A stretch of DNA of 39,722 nt from Methylobacter sp. (GTDB lineage: Bacteria > Pseudomonadota > Gammaproteobacteria > Methylococcales > Methylomonadaceae): positions 1 to 39,722 of the forward strand of contig JAGXGY010000001.1 in assembly GCA_024636505.1 (NCBI GenBank), read 5' to 3'. The notes under the pieces are model-generated. The model was given only the letters and a program-made list of their open reading frames with translations, searched no databases and was not told the origin of the DNA. The position numbers and the translations under genes were made by a program. Shown in pieces: positions 1-7,279 of the stretch (positions within the stretch are counted from its first letter, which is position 1; each line of letters begins with the position of its first letter).

Positions 1-765
1 AACCAGGGCGAAGTTTATCTGGTTGGTGCAGGCCCCGGCGCACCCGATTTATTAACTTTTCGCGCACTGCGCTTGATGCAACAGGCCGATGTAGTCGTTT
101 ACGATCGACTGGTTTCGCCGGAGATTCTCGATTTGGCACGCAGAGACTCAGAAAAAATTTATGTCGGCAAGCAGCGAAAAAATCATGCATTACCCCAGGA
201 ATCCATTAATACTCTACTGGCTGATCTGGCTAAATCAGGCAAGCGAGTGGTACGTTTAAAAGGCGGCGATCCGTTCATCTTTGGTCGGGGAGGAGAAGAA
301 ATTGAAACATTAATGCAACAAGGCATTCATTTTCAGGTAGTTCCGGGCATCACTGCGGCTTCAGGTTGTGCAACCTACGCCGGCATCCCGTTGACCCATC
401 GGGATCACGCACAATCCTGCACCTTCGTCACCGGACACCTGAAAGACAATTCAATCAATTTAAACTGGACACAGCTTGCAGCGCCGAATCAAACCATCGT
501 CGTTTATATGGGACTGGTCGGCCTCGAAAAAATCTGCCAGTCTTTAATTGCACACGGTAGCTCCAAAGATTTACCTATTGCGATTGTGCAACAAGGCACC
601 ACCACTAACCAGCGAGTAATTACCGGCACGCTGGCGACATTACCGGACAAAGTCGCCAACCAGGACATCAAGCCGCCTACCCTCATTATTATCGGCACGG
701 TAGTAACGCTGCATCACAAACTCAGCTGGTTTCAAACCGGTCGAAAGAAGCCAACTCAAGCGTAG
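1..765 (+). CDS. cysG: Uroporphyrinogen-III C-methyltransferase (SUMT) domain, CysG/CobA type, 5' end cut by window
   Basis: Methylates uroporphyrinogen III at C2 and C7 with S-adenosylmethionine to give precorrin-2, on the way to siroheme (and cobalamin). The frame is open from base 1, so the true start lies upstream. The visible 254 residues begin at the conserved glycine-rich loop [12 protein letters not shown] and continue with [41 protein letters not shown] and VTGH, all hallmarks of the SUMT fold and its SAM site. The C-terminus ([10 protein letters not shown]...LSWF) ends where CysG proteins end. The residues just before the glycine loop (NQGEVYLVG) resemble the junction of the SUMT domain in full CysG, so a fused siroheme synthase is favoured over a free-standing CobA. 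The upstream dehydrogenase/ferrochelatase half cannot be seen. Confidence 0.93.
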   Translation, partial: NQGEVYLVGAGPGAPDLLTFRALRLMQQADVVVYDRLVSPEILDLARRDSEKIYVGKQRKNHALPQESINTLLADLAKSGKRVVRLKGGDPFIFGRGGEEIETLMQQGIHFQVVPGITAASGCATYAGIPLTHRDHAQSCTFVTGHLKDNSINLNWTQLAAPNQTIVVYMGLVGLEKICQSLIAHGSSKDLPIAIVQQGTTTNQRVITGTLATLPDKVANQDIKPPTLIIIGTVVTLHHKLSWFQTGRKKPTQA

Positions 766-963
766 CGAAAACAGATCTTATTGATCTATGTATTCAGTTA
801 TCATTCATATCCATTCATTGATAATATTATTTAAGGAAAATAAATAAAACAATTGAATTTCCCCGGAAAAATCCCTATCCTTTCCGCTTTTAGCTTTTTA
901 ATTGAATTGTTTTTTCTTTCAGGGGAAACTTCAGTTCTTTTTTTACTACCAAGAGAGGTCAAT

Positions 964-1302
964 ATGAAAAAATCATTAGGTATATTAGCAGGTATTGTTT
1001 TAATTACGTTAAGTGGCTCAGTATTCGCTGACGAACAACTTGCTATCGGCAAGAAAATTTATGATCGCGCTTTCGGTCGCGGTTGCGGCACTTGCCACGA
1101 CATTGCGTCAAACCCACAGCTATCCGCATTAATTAAAGCGGGTCAACTGGACAGAGCGCAATTTGAAAAAGTGCTTAAAGAGGGCAAAGGCGGCATGCCG
1201 AAAGCTATTGCTGAGATCATGAAAAATGCAGCCGTTGTTAAAGCCGGATACGGCGAAGACCAAGCTGTTGATGCTTTATACAAATATCTGGGCGGCGAAT
1301 AA
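964..1302 (+). CDS. Small periplasmic monohaem cytochrome c
   Basis: 112-residue exported cytochrome, probably a periplasmic electron carrier. Residues 1-22 are a Sec signal peptide (MKK, hydrophobic core, SVFA cleavage site). The mature protein has one haem-binding motif, CGTCH, and a downstream GGMP methionine that is a plausible sixth ligand, as in class I cytochromes c. An in-frame extension back to 853 exists, but the ATG at 964 has a Shine-Dalgarno (AGAGG at about 951-955) and places the signal peptide correctly. It sits alone, 198 bp after the cysG end, and is closed by a strong hairpin shared with the convergent gene. Its redox partner cannot be told from the sequence. Confidence 0.88.
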   Translation: MKKSLGILAGIVLITLSGSVFADEQLAIGKKIYDRAFGRGCGTCHDIASNPQLSALIKAGQLDRAQFEKVLKEGKGGMPKAIAEIMKNAAVVKAGYGEDQAVDALYKYLGGE

Positions 1303-1323
1303 CAAACCCCATTCGGTAAACAC

Positions 1324-1362
1324 AAAAAAGCCGCCCCATTCATAGAGTGAGGCGGCTTTTTT
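1324..1362. terminator. Bidirectional intrinsic terminator
   Basis: AAAAAAGCCGCC and GGCGGCTTTTTT form a 12-bp perfect stem with A/T tracts on both sides. It lies between the cytochrome gene (plus) and the membrane-protein gene (minus), whose 3' ends face each other, so it can stop transcription from both. Confidence 0.9.
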
Positions 1363-1390
1363 ATATTCAAAAAAAACGGACAACCAAAAA

Positions 1391-2002
1391 TCAATCTTTA
1401 CCCAAATAACTTGTTTGAGTCTCTTTATAAGGCAAGCGATTGCGATTTTTAATCCAGATACCGGCAACGGCTGCCAACATCAGCCCGCAAGAAGCAATGG
1501 TCAAATAGATCAACTGTTTCAATTGGGACATTTCCTGCATTAACTGCTCATTAGAAATAACCGCCTTTTCCTTCCGCGCAGGTCCAGAATAAGAACGGAG
1601 AATCTTAAGATCCTTTTTCAAGTCTTCTATAGTATCTATAGAATTGGATACAGGTCCTATCCTAAGGCTCGCCTCCAATGCGTTTAATTTACTTTCAATT
1701 GATCCGCTGACCAAGCCGACCAGCTGGCCTTTCAAGGCATTAACTTCAGCAGAGAATACCGGGTTCATCTCCGCCGCATAGGTCTCGGTAGCCGTCGCAG
1801 TTTTATAACGCGTTATAAAGTCGTCGGTTGGGAATAATAAAAAGCCTGCTATGAAAACAACAGCCATCAAGGAACAGACTACAGCCAACAACAGCCGGTT
1901 AACTTTCATTAATGCATGATGCGAAGGTATATGTTGCAGAACCTTAGAAGCGTTGCTGTGCAAGCTCTCTACGCCTGAATTTATCTTATCTATATCGCTC
2001 AT
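1391..2002 (-). CDS. Unknown two-TM membrane protein
   Basis: 203 residues that I do not recognise. There are two predicted transmembrane helices, at about residues 36-57 (LLLAVVCSLMAVVFIAGFLL) and 164-184 (LIYLTIASCGLMLAAVAGIW). Between them is a roughly 105-residue segment with a coiled-coil-like character (ALKGQLVGLV...SKLNALEASL...IEDLKKDLKIL), and a short basic tail follows TM2. With both ends cytoplasmic, the central segment would be periplasmic. The ATG at 2002 has an upstream GAGGAG ribosome-binding site. The gene stands alone between the terminator at 1324-1362 and the argG 3' region. The overall shape recalls methyl-accepting chemotaxis-like sensor inputs, but no output domain is present, so no function is assigned. 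Confidence 0.75.
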   Translation of the reverse strand: MSDIDKINSGVESLHSNASKVLQHIPSHHALMKVNRLLLAVVCSLMAVVFIAGFLLFPTDDFITRYKTATATETYAAEMNPVFSAEVNALKGQLVGLVSGSIESKLNALEASLRIGPVSNSIDTIEDLKKDLKILRSYSGPARKEKAVISNEQLMQEMSQLKQLIYLTIASCGLMLAAVAGIWIKNRNRLPYKETQTSYLGKD

Positions 2003-2143
2003 TAACTACTTCTCCTCGAACCAGGAACTTATGCTAACCGACCTGATCGAACAATTATTATTCACAACAAACTATATAGGTAGTCTTACTACCTGACTCG
2101 CGATTATACAAGTTTACATACTCAAATCCTGCATTTTATTTAA

Positions 2144-2179
2144 ATGGTGTGGGCGTGAATAAATTCGCGCCCACACCAT
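2144..2179 (-). terminator. Long near-perfect palindrome downstream of argG
   Basis: A 17-bp arm (2144-2160) pairs with 2163-2179 across a two-base centre with a single G-U type mismatch; the outer 12 bp (ATGGTGTGGGCG / CGCCCACACCAT) are perfect. It begins 25 bp past the argG stop. No run of T follows on the minus strand, so it may be a rho-assisted terminator or 3'-end stabiliser rather than a classical intrinsic terminator. Confidence 0.55.
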
Positions 2180-2204
2180 GATAGTCATGATCCTACCTAC
2201 AACA

Positions 2205-3419
2205 TTAGCTTAAACGCTTGGCAGCGGCTATTCTCATTCTCAGCGCATTCAATTTAATAAAGCCCTCGGCATCTTTTTGATTATACGCGCCGCCGTCATC
2301 TTCAAAGGTGGCAATGCTTTCATCAAACAGGCTGTCGGTATCGGAAGCACGCCCGACAACAGTGACATTGCCCTTATAAAGCTTAAGCCTGACCTTGCCG
2401 TTAACGTTCGCCTGAGACGCATTGATCATGGTTTGCATCATTTCCCGTTCAGGACTCCACCAGTAACCGTTATAGATTAAAGACGCATAACGGGGCATCA
2501 GCTCATCCTTTAAATGCGCCACTTCGCGATCCAGCGTTAATGATTCAATCGCACGATGCGCTTTAAGCATCACCGTACCGGCCGGAGTTTCATAACAGCC
2601 GCGCGATTTCATGCCGACATAGCGATTTTCCACGATGTCCAAACGACCTATGCCGTTAGCGCCAGCTACTTTATTTAACTGCTCCAGAACTGTTGCAGGT
2701 GTGCAAGGCACATCGTCAATCGCCACAATATCGCCTTGGCGATAAGTCAGCTCAATATAAGTAGCTTGATCGGGCGCGGTTTCCGGTGAAACCGTCCAAC
2801 GCCACATGTCTTCTTCAGGTTCCGCCCAGGGATCTTCCAAAACCCGGCCTTCGTAAGAAATATGCAGTAAATTGGCATCCATTGAATAAGGCGAGGTTTT
2901 GCCTTTCTTCATTTCCACAGGAATATTATGTTTTTCGGCATAAGCCAGCAAGGTTTGACGGGAGGTTAACTCCCATTCCCGCCAAGGAGAAATAACATGA
3001 ATATCGGGACGCAAGGCGTAAGCGCCCAGCTCAAAACGCACCTGATCGTTACCCTTGCCGGTTGCGCCGTGTGAAATAGCATTCGCACCGGTTTCATTGG
3101 CGATTTCAATCAGCCGTTTGGCGATTAAAGGACGAGCGATTGATGTGCCCAGCAAATATTCGCCTTCGTAAACCGTATTGGCGCGGAACATCGGAAAAAC
3201 ATAATCGCGCGCAAAATCTTCACGCAAATCTTCGATATAAATATCTTTAATGCCCATCGCTCGGGCTTTGGCACGTGCCGGTTCGACTTCTTCGCCCTGC
3301 CCCAAATCGGCTGTAAAAGTAACCACCTCACAGCCATATACATCCTGTAACCATTTAAGAATAACCGAAGTATCCAGACCTCCGGAATAAGCCAAGACAA
3401 CTTTATTGATTTCTGACAT
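2205..3419 (-). CDS. argG: Argininosuccinate synthase
   Basis: Joins citrulline and aspartate with ATP to make argininosuccinate, the penultimate step of arginine synthesis, in the cytoplasm. The 404-residue length matches the type I enzyme. The N-terminal PP-loop [10 protein letters not shown] binds ATP. Also visible are the citrulline/aspartate-site segments [13 protein letters not shown] and the [22 protein letters not shown] block typical of the family. The start ATG at 3419 follows a minus-strand TATAAT box (forward 3452-3457), consistent with a sigma-70 promoter about 35 bp upstream, though the -35 box is weak. It is a single-gene unit followed by the palindrome at 2144-2179. Confidence 0.98.
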   Translation of the reverse strand: MSEINKVVLAYSGGLDTSVILKWLQDVYGCEVVTFTADLGQGEEVEPARAKARAMGIKDIYIEDLREDFARDYVFPMFRANTVYEGEYLLGTSIARPLIAKRLIEIANETGANAISHGATGKGNDQVRFELGAYALRPDIHVISPWREWELTSRQTLLAYAEKHNIPVEMKKGKTSPYSMDANLLHISYEGRVLEDPWAEPEEDMWRWTVSPETAPDQATYIELTYRQGDIVAIDDVPCTPATVLEQLNKVAGANGIGRLDIVENRYVGMKSRGCYETPAGTVMLKAHRAIESLTLDREVAHLKDELMPRYASLIYNGYWWSPEREMMQTMINASQANVNGKVRLKLYKGNVTVVGRASDTDSLFDESIATFEDDGGAYNQKDAEGFIKLNALRMRIAAAKRLS

Positions 3420-3642
3420 AACGCCTATACCCTGAGTTAAAAATGCTGCAAATTATACCGGAAAACAGATGTTTTCGACAGCAACGTATCGCGCTGAAAG
3501 TAATGTCCGCGAACAGATACCGAAACTTATGGTGTCCGCTAAGTTAAGCAAATGACCTGCTCATCAACGATGACTTACCCTGATTTAATACCGATATTTA
3601 GCCGCAAAATTCAGCCGCCTATTGATTTCTGAGGACAATTAT

Positions 3643-4287
3643 TCAAATTTCTTTATTATCCGTTTCCGTGGCATAACGATGCCCGATGCAACTGGAATGA
3701 TTAACTTCCTGCAGCACCGATAACTCGGCCATGGTATTAATGTTGCGAAATATTTCCGACTCGAGACTAAAATCGACCCTTACAAGATTCTGCTGCTCCA
3801 GCCAAGACGCCACTTTACGCCGGCCGCCGCCCAAATAATCTTGCAGACTGCTTTGTAAGGTCGTTTTTACTGCGCAAAAAACCGGATGCAAGCTTAGGCC
3901 ATCAAAGGCGACCGCAACATCGGCATTATTTTCGGCGCGAACTGATAACAATTTTTGCAGATGTTGCGTTTTAATTAACGGCGAATCGCAAGGCAAGACC
4001 GCCAGAACATCCGCATCCGCATGAATCATAGCCGTTAATACGCCAGCCAAAGGACCGTCAAAACTGTCGGTTTGATCGCTAATAACCGGCCATCCAAATT
4101 GCCGATATTGATCGATATTTCGATTGGCATTAATGAACATGCAATCGACAACAGGAACCATCGCAGCTATCGCATAACTGACCATAGGACGATCATTAAA
4201 TATAACCAGGCCTTTATCCTTGTTATTCATGCGCCGGGCACGGCCGCCGGCAAGAATCACGCCGGCTACTTTTGTTTGATTATTCAT
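3643..4287 (-). CDS. mobA: Molybdenum cofactor guanylyltransferase
   Basis: Transfers GMP from GTP to molybdopterin, giving the guanine dinucleotide cofactor used by formate dehydrogenase and other DMSO-reductase-family enzymes. The 214-residue protein opens with the nucleotide-binding loop VILAGGRARRMNNKDKGL, followed by DQTDSFDGPLAGV and the LPCDSPLI metal-binding segment typical of MobA. The ATG at 4287 is used rather than the TTG one codon upstream, because AAGGAAA lies 6 bp before it. That ribosome-binding site is part of the dispersed repeat at 4283-4443, which ends exactly at the start codon. The C-terminal ~20 residues (after LQEV) extend a little beyond the usual family length. The gene faces away from the fds operon, which encodes the likely client enzyme. 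Confidence 0.93.
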   Translation of the reverse strand: MNNQTKVAGVILAGGRARRMNNKDKGLVIFNDRPMVSYAIAAMVPVVDCMFINANRNIDQYRQFGWPVISDQTDSFDGPLAGVLTAMIHADADVLAVLPCDSPLIKTQHLQKLLSVRAENNADVAVAFDGLSLHPVFCAVKTTLQSSLQDYLGGGRRKVASWLEQQNLVRVDFSLESEIFRNINTMAELSVLQEVNHSSCIGHRYATETDNKEI

Positions 4288-4443
4288 CAAATTTCCTTGC
4301 TGGTTTGAAACCTCGCCCTTTAGGGGGAATCGTTAGATTTGACAACAATGTATTCGCATCGTTATCCTCTGGTAAGCGCCTCGTTCACAGGGAGGCAATC
4401 CACCGACCTCATCTGTCGAATGACAAAACCATCGACAGACTAT
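4283..4443 (-). repeat. Dispersed structured repeat, copy A (upstream of mobA)
   Basis: Copy of a ~150-180 bp element also present at 11912-12068 and 36791-36970. In minus-strand order it holds a hairpin with arms TCTGTCGA/TCGACAGA, a GCCTC/GAGGC hairpin, AACGATG/CATTGTT, and CCCTAAAGGG. It ends in AGCAAGGAAATTTG directly before the mobA ATG. About 4285-4410 is nearly identical to copy B. The 12-base loop at 4420-4431 is inverted relative to copy C. Confidence 0.85.
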
Positions 4444-4518
4444 TCTTGCAAGCCTGTTGTTTATTGCAAGCTACGCAACCTTTTTCACTTTCTGACTTAC
4501 GGGAATAAAAAATCATCC

Positions 4519-4917
4519 ATGAAAATTAAATATACACCCTTGATATTAAGCCTTGCATTAGCCGCCCTCATTTCAGCTTGCGCTACCGGGCCGGAAAAAC
4601 CGATAGCATCTGCCGATCCTGTGCCATTTGTCAACGACTACCCTACCCGCGACCGCGTCGACTATGTGTTAAATTGCGTTGCACAACACGGCGGCCTGAG
4701 CTACATCAACCAATACGCCTGCGGTTGTAAAATCGACAAAATCGCTGAAAAACTGAGCTTTGCCGAATACGAAGCCGCGAAAACCTTTTCTTATTTAACT
4801 AAAGGTCAAACCGGCGATGCTGCCGGGGCTATGCGCGATCCGACTCAGTCTAAAGATTTAAGAAAACGACTTAAAGACGCAGAACAATCTGCTGAAAAAA
4901 ATTGTTTTGTGGAATAA
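4519..4917 (+). CDS. Small Cys-containing lipoprotein, function unknown
   Basis: 132-residue predicted outer- or inner-membrane lipoprotein: signal peptide MKIKYTPLILSLALAALISA followed by the lipobox cysteine (C20). The mature part has cysteines in VLNC, ACGC and KNC contexts, suggesting disulfides or a metal site, and an amphipathic helix-rich C-terminus (KDLRKRLKDAEQSAEKN). The frame is open further upstream to 4339, but that stretch runs through repeat copy A and is unlikely to be coding. The ATG at 4519 starts the signal peptide, although its ribosome-binding site is weak (GGGA about 15 bp away). It lies between mobA and the fds operon and ends before a UUCG hairpin terminator. I do not recognise the family; association with formate oxidation is positional only. 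Confidence 0.75.
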   Translation: MKIKYTPLILSLALAALISACATGPEKPIASADPVPFVNDYPTRDRVDYVLNCVAQHGGLSYINQYACGCKIDKIAEKLSFAEYEAAKTFSYLTKGQTGDAAGAMRDPTQSKDLRKRLKDAEQSAEKNCFVE

Positions 4918-4930
4918 GAAAGCAATTATC

Positions 4931-4963
4931 AAAGAGTGGCTTCGGCCGCTCTTACTGATTTTT
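4931..4963 (+). terminator. UUCG-tetraloop hairpin terminator
   Basis: AGAGTGGC-TTCG-GCCGCTCT forms an 8-bp stem with one G-U pair and the very stable UUCG loop. It is followed by a short T-rich tract (GATTTTTA). It lies 15 bp after the lipoprotein stop codon and isolates it from the fds operon. Confidence 0.7.
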
Positions 4964-5121
4964 AGCAAAAAAATACCATTGAATACAGATCAATAAACAA
5001 ACAGTCTATTATCCAAAAGCAGACAAATGATTTTAAAGCAGTCTATTTAAAAAATTCATTATAAATAGACACATAACCGATAGCGCTAAACACCTACATT
5101 TTTTGTCCATTTTATCGCATT

Positions 5122-5150
5122 TTTACAGCCAAAATATCTTGTGCTATGCT
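5122..5150 (+). promoter_or_regulatory. Candidate sigma-70 promoter of the fds operon
   Basis: TTTACA (5122-5127), a 17-bp spacer and TATGCT (5145-5150) with a TG one base before the -10 (extended -10). Predicted transcription starts near 5157, leaving a leader of about 74 nt before fdsG. In that leader, CAACAGT (5171-5177) and ACTGTTG (5186-5192) form a hairpin followed by TTTT, which could be an operator or attenuator. The rest of 4964-5230 is AT-rich with nothing else recognisable. Confidence 0.5.
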
Positions 5151-5230
5151 ATCAGACACTTTTAAATACGCAACAGTCAGGAATAACTGTTGTTTTAATC
5201 CGGACGGATTTACTCTATTTTGAGATGATC

Positions 5231-5707
5231 ATGACAGAATCAGGCACCACGCAACCCACCGTGCAAGAAATAATTGCCGCACTCAAAGACAAGCCCGGCG
5301 CACTTTTACCTATTCTGCATGGCATACAAGGTGCCATGGGATATATCCCTGCCGAAAGCGTTCCCGACATTGCCACAGCGCTTAACCTTTCCCGCGCCGA
5401 AGTACACGGCGTCATCAGCTTTTACCACTATTTCAGAGACACGCCGCCGGGCAAACACACTATTCATCTGTGCCGGGCAGAATCCTGTCAAGCGATGGGC
5501 GCAAAACAGCTTGAAGAGCATGTTAAAAGCAAACTAGGCATTGGTTTTCATCAAACGACCGCAGACGGCAAATTCTCTCTGGAACCCGTGTACTGTTTAG
5601 GCAATTGCGCCTGTTCGCCGGCCATGCAAATCGGCAAGGAAATTTATGGACGGGTAACAGCAGACAGCTTTGATGCGACCATCACTACTACAGAGGCATC
5701 AGCATGA
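5231..5707 (+). CDS. fdsG: NAD-dependent formate dehydrogenase, gamma subunit
   Basis: NuoE-like electron-transfer subunit of the soluble NAD-linked formate dehydrogenase. In 158 residues it carries one [2Fe-2S] cluster bound by C81-x4-C86 and C122-x3-C126 (CRAESC...CLGNC), the thioredoxin-like fold signature. The family N-terminal helical part ([13 protein letters not shown]...[16 protein letters not shown]) is complete. The ATG at 5231 is chosen because GAG lies 7 bp before it; an in-frame ATG at 5225 and an open extension to 5141 exist but add non-conserved residues and would overlap the putative promoter. Its stop overlaps the fdsB start (ATGA), so the two are translationally coupled. Confidence 0.95.
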   Translation: MTESGTTQPTVQEIIAALKDKPGALLPILHGIQGAMGYIPAESVPDIATALNLSRAEVHGVISFYHYFRDTPPGKHTIHLCRAESCQAMGAKQLEEHVKSKLGIGFHQTTADGKFSLEPVYCLGNCACSPAMQIGKEIYGRVTADSFDATITTTEASA

Positions 5708-7257
5708 GCATCACTATTTATGTGCCGTGCGATTCCAGCGCCGTTTCGTTGGGCGCTGATCGCGTTGCCGCCGCTATCGCTAAAGAAGCGGCAACGCGCG
5801 GCATTGATATTCACCTGGTTCGTAACGGTTCAAGGGGCATGTTCTGGCTGGAACCGCTGGTTGAAGTGGCAACCGCTAAAGGGCGCGTAGCTTACGGCCC
5901 TGTTCAGCCTGCCGACGTGTCCGGCTTGTTTGATGCCGACTTCACCCAAGGTGCCGCACATACGTTATCTTTAGGCCTGACTGAAGAACTTGATTACTTT
6001 AAAAAACAGCAACGCTTGACTTTTGCCAGAATCGGCAAAACCGATCCAGTCAGCTTGACTGATTATGTTGAAAATGACGGTTATCGGGGCTTAAAAAATG
6101 CGTTATCCATGACTCAGGAGCAAATCGTCCAAGCGGTAACCGATTCGGGTTTACGCGGTCGCGGCGGCGCAGCGTTTCCAACCGGCATAAAATGGAAGAC
6201 GGTACTTAACACCGCATCAGCGCAGAAATATATTATCTGCAATGCCGATGAAGGCGATTCCGGCACCTTTTCCGACCGTATGGTCATGGAAGACGACCCG
6301 TTCGTGTTAATCGAAGGCATGACCATTGCCGGGTTAGCCGTCAATGCCACCCAAGGTTATATCTACCTGCGCATAGAATACCCTCACGCTTGCGAAGTGC
6401 TCAATGCCGCCATTGCCACCGCTTACAAAGAAGGCTATCTGGGCGACAACATTCAAGGCAGCGGCAAAAGATTTGACCTGGAAGTCAGACTGGGCGCAGG
6501 CGCTTATGTCTGCGGCGAAGAAACCTCATTAATGGAAAGCCTTGAGGGCAAACGCGGCCTGGTACGGTTTAAACCGCCTTTGCCGGCCATCAGCGGTTTG
6601 TTTGGACAACCCACCGTCGTTAACAACGTTATTTCCCTGGCTTCGGTGCCGATTATTCTGGATAAAGGCGGCGACTATTACCGCGATTTCGGCATAGGAC
6701 GCTCGCGCGGCACTCTGCCGGTGCAACTGGCCGGCAACATCAAGCGCCCCGGTTTAGTCGAACTCAGCTTCGGTTTAACCCTGCGCGAATTACTGTACGA
6801 TTTCGGCGGCGGCTCAGCTTCCGGCAGACCGATTAAGGCAGTCCAGGTCGGCGGCCCGCTCGGCGCTTATCTGCCCGAAGCGCAATTTGACACCGTGTTG
6901 GATTACGAAGCCTTTGCCGCTATCTGGGCGGTAGTGGGACATGGCGGCATTGTCGTTTTTGACGACACCGTCAATATGGCTGAAATGGCTCGCTACAGCA
7001 TGGAATTTTGCAAAATCGAATCCTGCGGCAAATGCACGCCTTGCCGTATCGGTTCCACCCGTGGCGTAGAAGTCATGGACGACATTATTAACGGTCGCAA
7101 CCTCGATAAAAACATCCCCTTGTTACGTGATCTTTGCGACACCTTACTCAACGGCTCCCTCTGTGCATTAGGCGGTATGACGCCCTACCCTGTACTGAGC
7201 GCTTTAAATCATTTTCCTGAAGATTTCGGGATAAATGCAAAAGCGACCGCCGCCTGA
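5704..7257 (+). CDS. fdsB: NAD-dependent formate dehydrogenase, beta subunit
   Basis: NuoF-like diaphorase subunit that receives electrons from FdsA/FdsG and reduces NAD+ through FMN. It has 517 residues. An N-terminal ~120-residue thioredoxin-like part comes first. The FMN/NAD-binding core follows ([48 protein letters not shown]). Last is the C-terminal [4Fe-4S] motif [12 protein letters not shown] with its fourth cysteine in GSLCALGG. It overlaps fdsG by 4 bp and precedes fdsA by 22 bp, within one operon. All expected cofactor-binding residues are present. Confidence 0.97.
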   Translation: MSITIYVPCDSSAVSLGADRVAAAIAKEAATRGIDIHLVRNGSRGMFWLEPLVEVATAKGRVAYGPVQPADVSGLFDADFTQGAAHTLSLGLTEELDYFKKQQRLTFARIGKTDPVSLTDYVENDGYRGLKNALSMTQEQIVQAVTDSGLRGRGGAAFPTGIKWKTVLNTASAQKYIICNADEGDSGTFSDRMVMEDDPFVLIEGMTIAGLAVNATQGYIYLRIEYPHACEVLNAAIATAYKEGYLGDNIQGSGKRFDLEVRLGAGAYVCGEETSLMESLEGKRGLVRFKPPLPAISGLFGQPTVVNNVISLASVPIILDKGGDYYRDFGIGRSRGTLPVQLAGNIKRPGLVELSFGLTLRELLYDFGGGSASGRPIKAVQVGGPLGAYLPEAQFDTVLDYEAFAAIWAVVGHGGIVVFDDTVNMAEMARYSMEFCKIESCGKCTPCRIGSTRGVEVMDDIINGRNLDKNIPLLRDLCDTLLNGSLCALGGMTPYPVLSALNHFPEDFGINAKATAA

Positions 7258-7279
7258 TAATGATTTAGAGGAGATTACA

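Noticed and set aside
4339..4518. N-terminal extension of the lipoprotein frame
   Set aside because: It runs through repeat copy A and lacks a ribosome-binding site; the internal ATG at 4519 starts a clear lipoprotein signal peptide.
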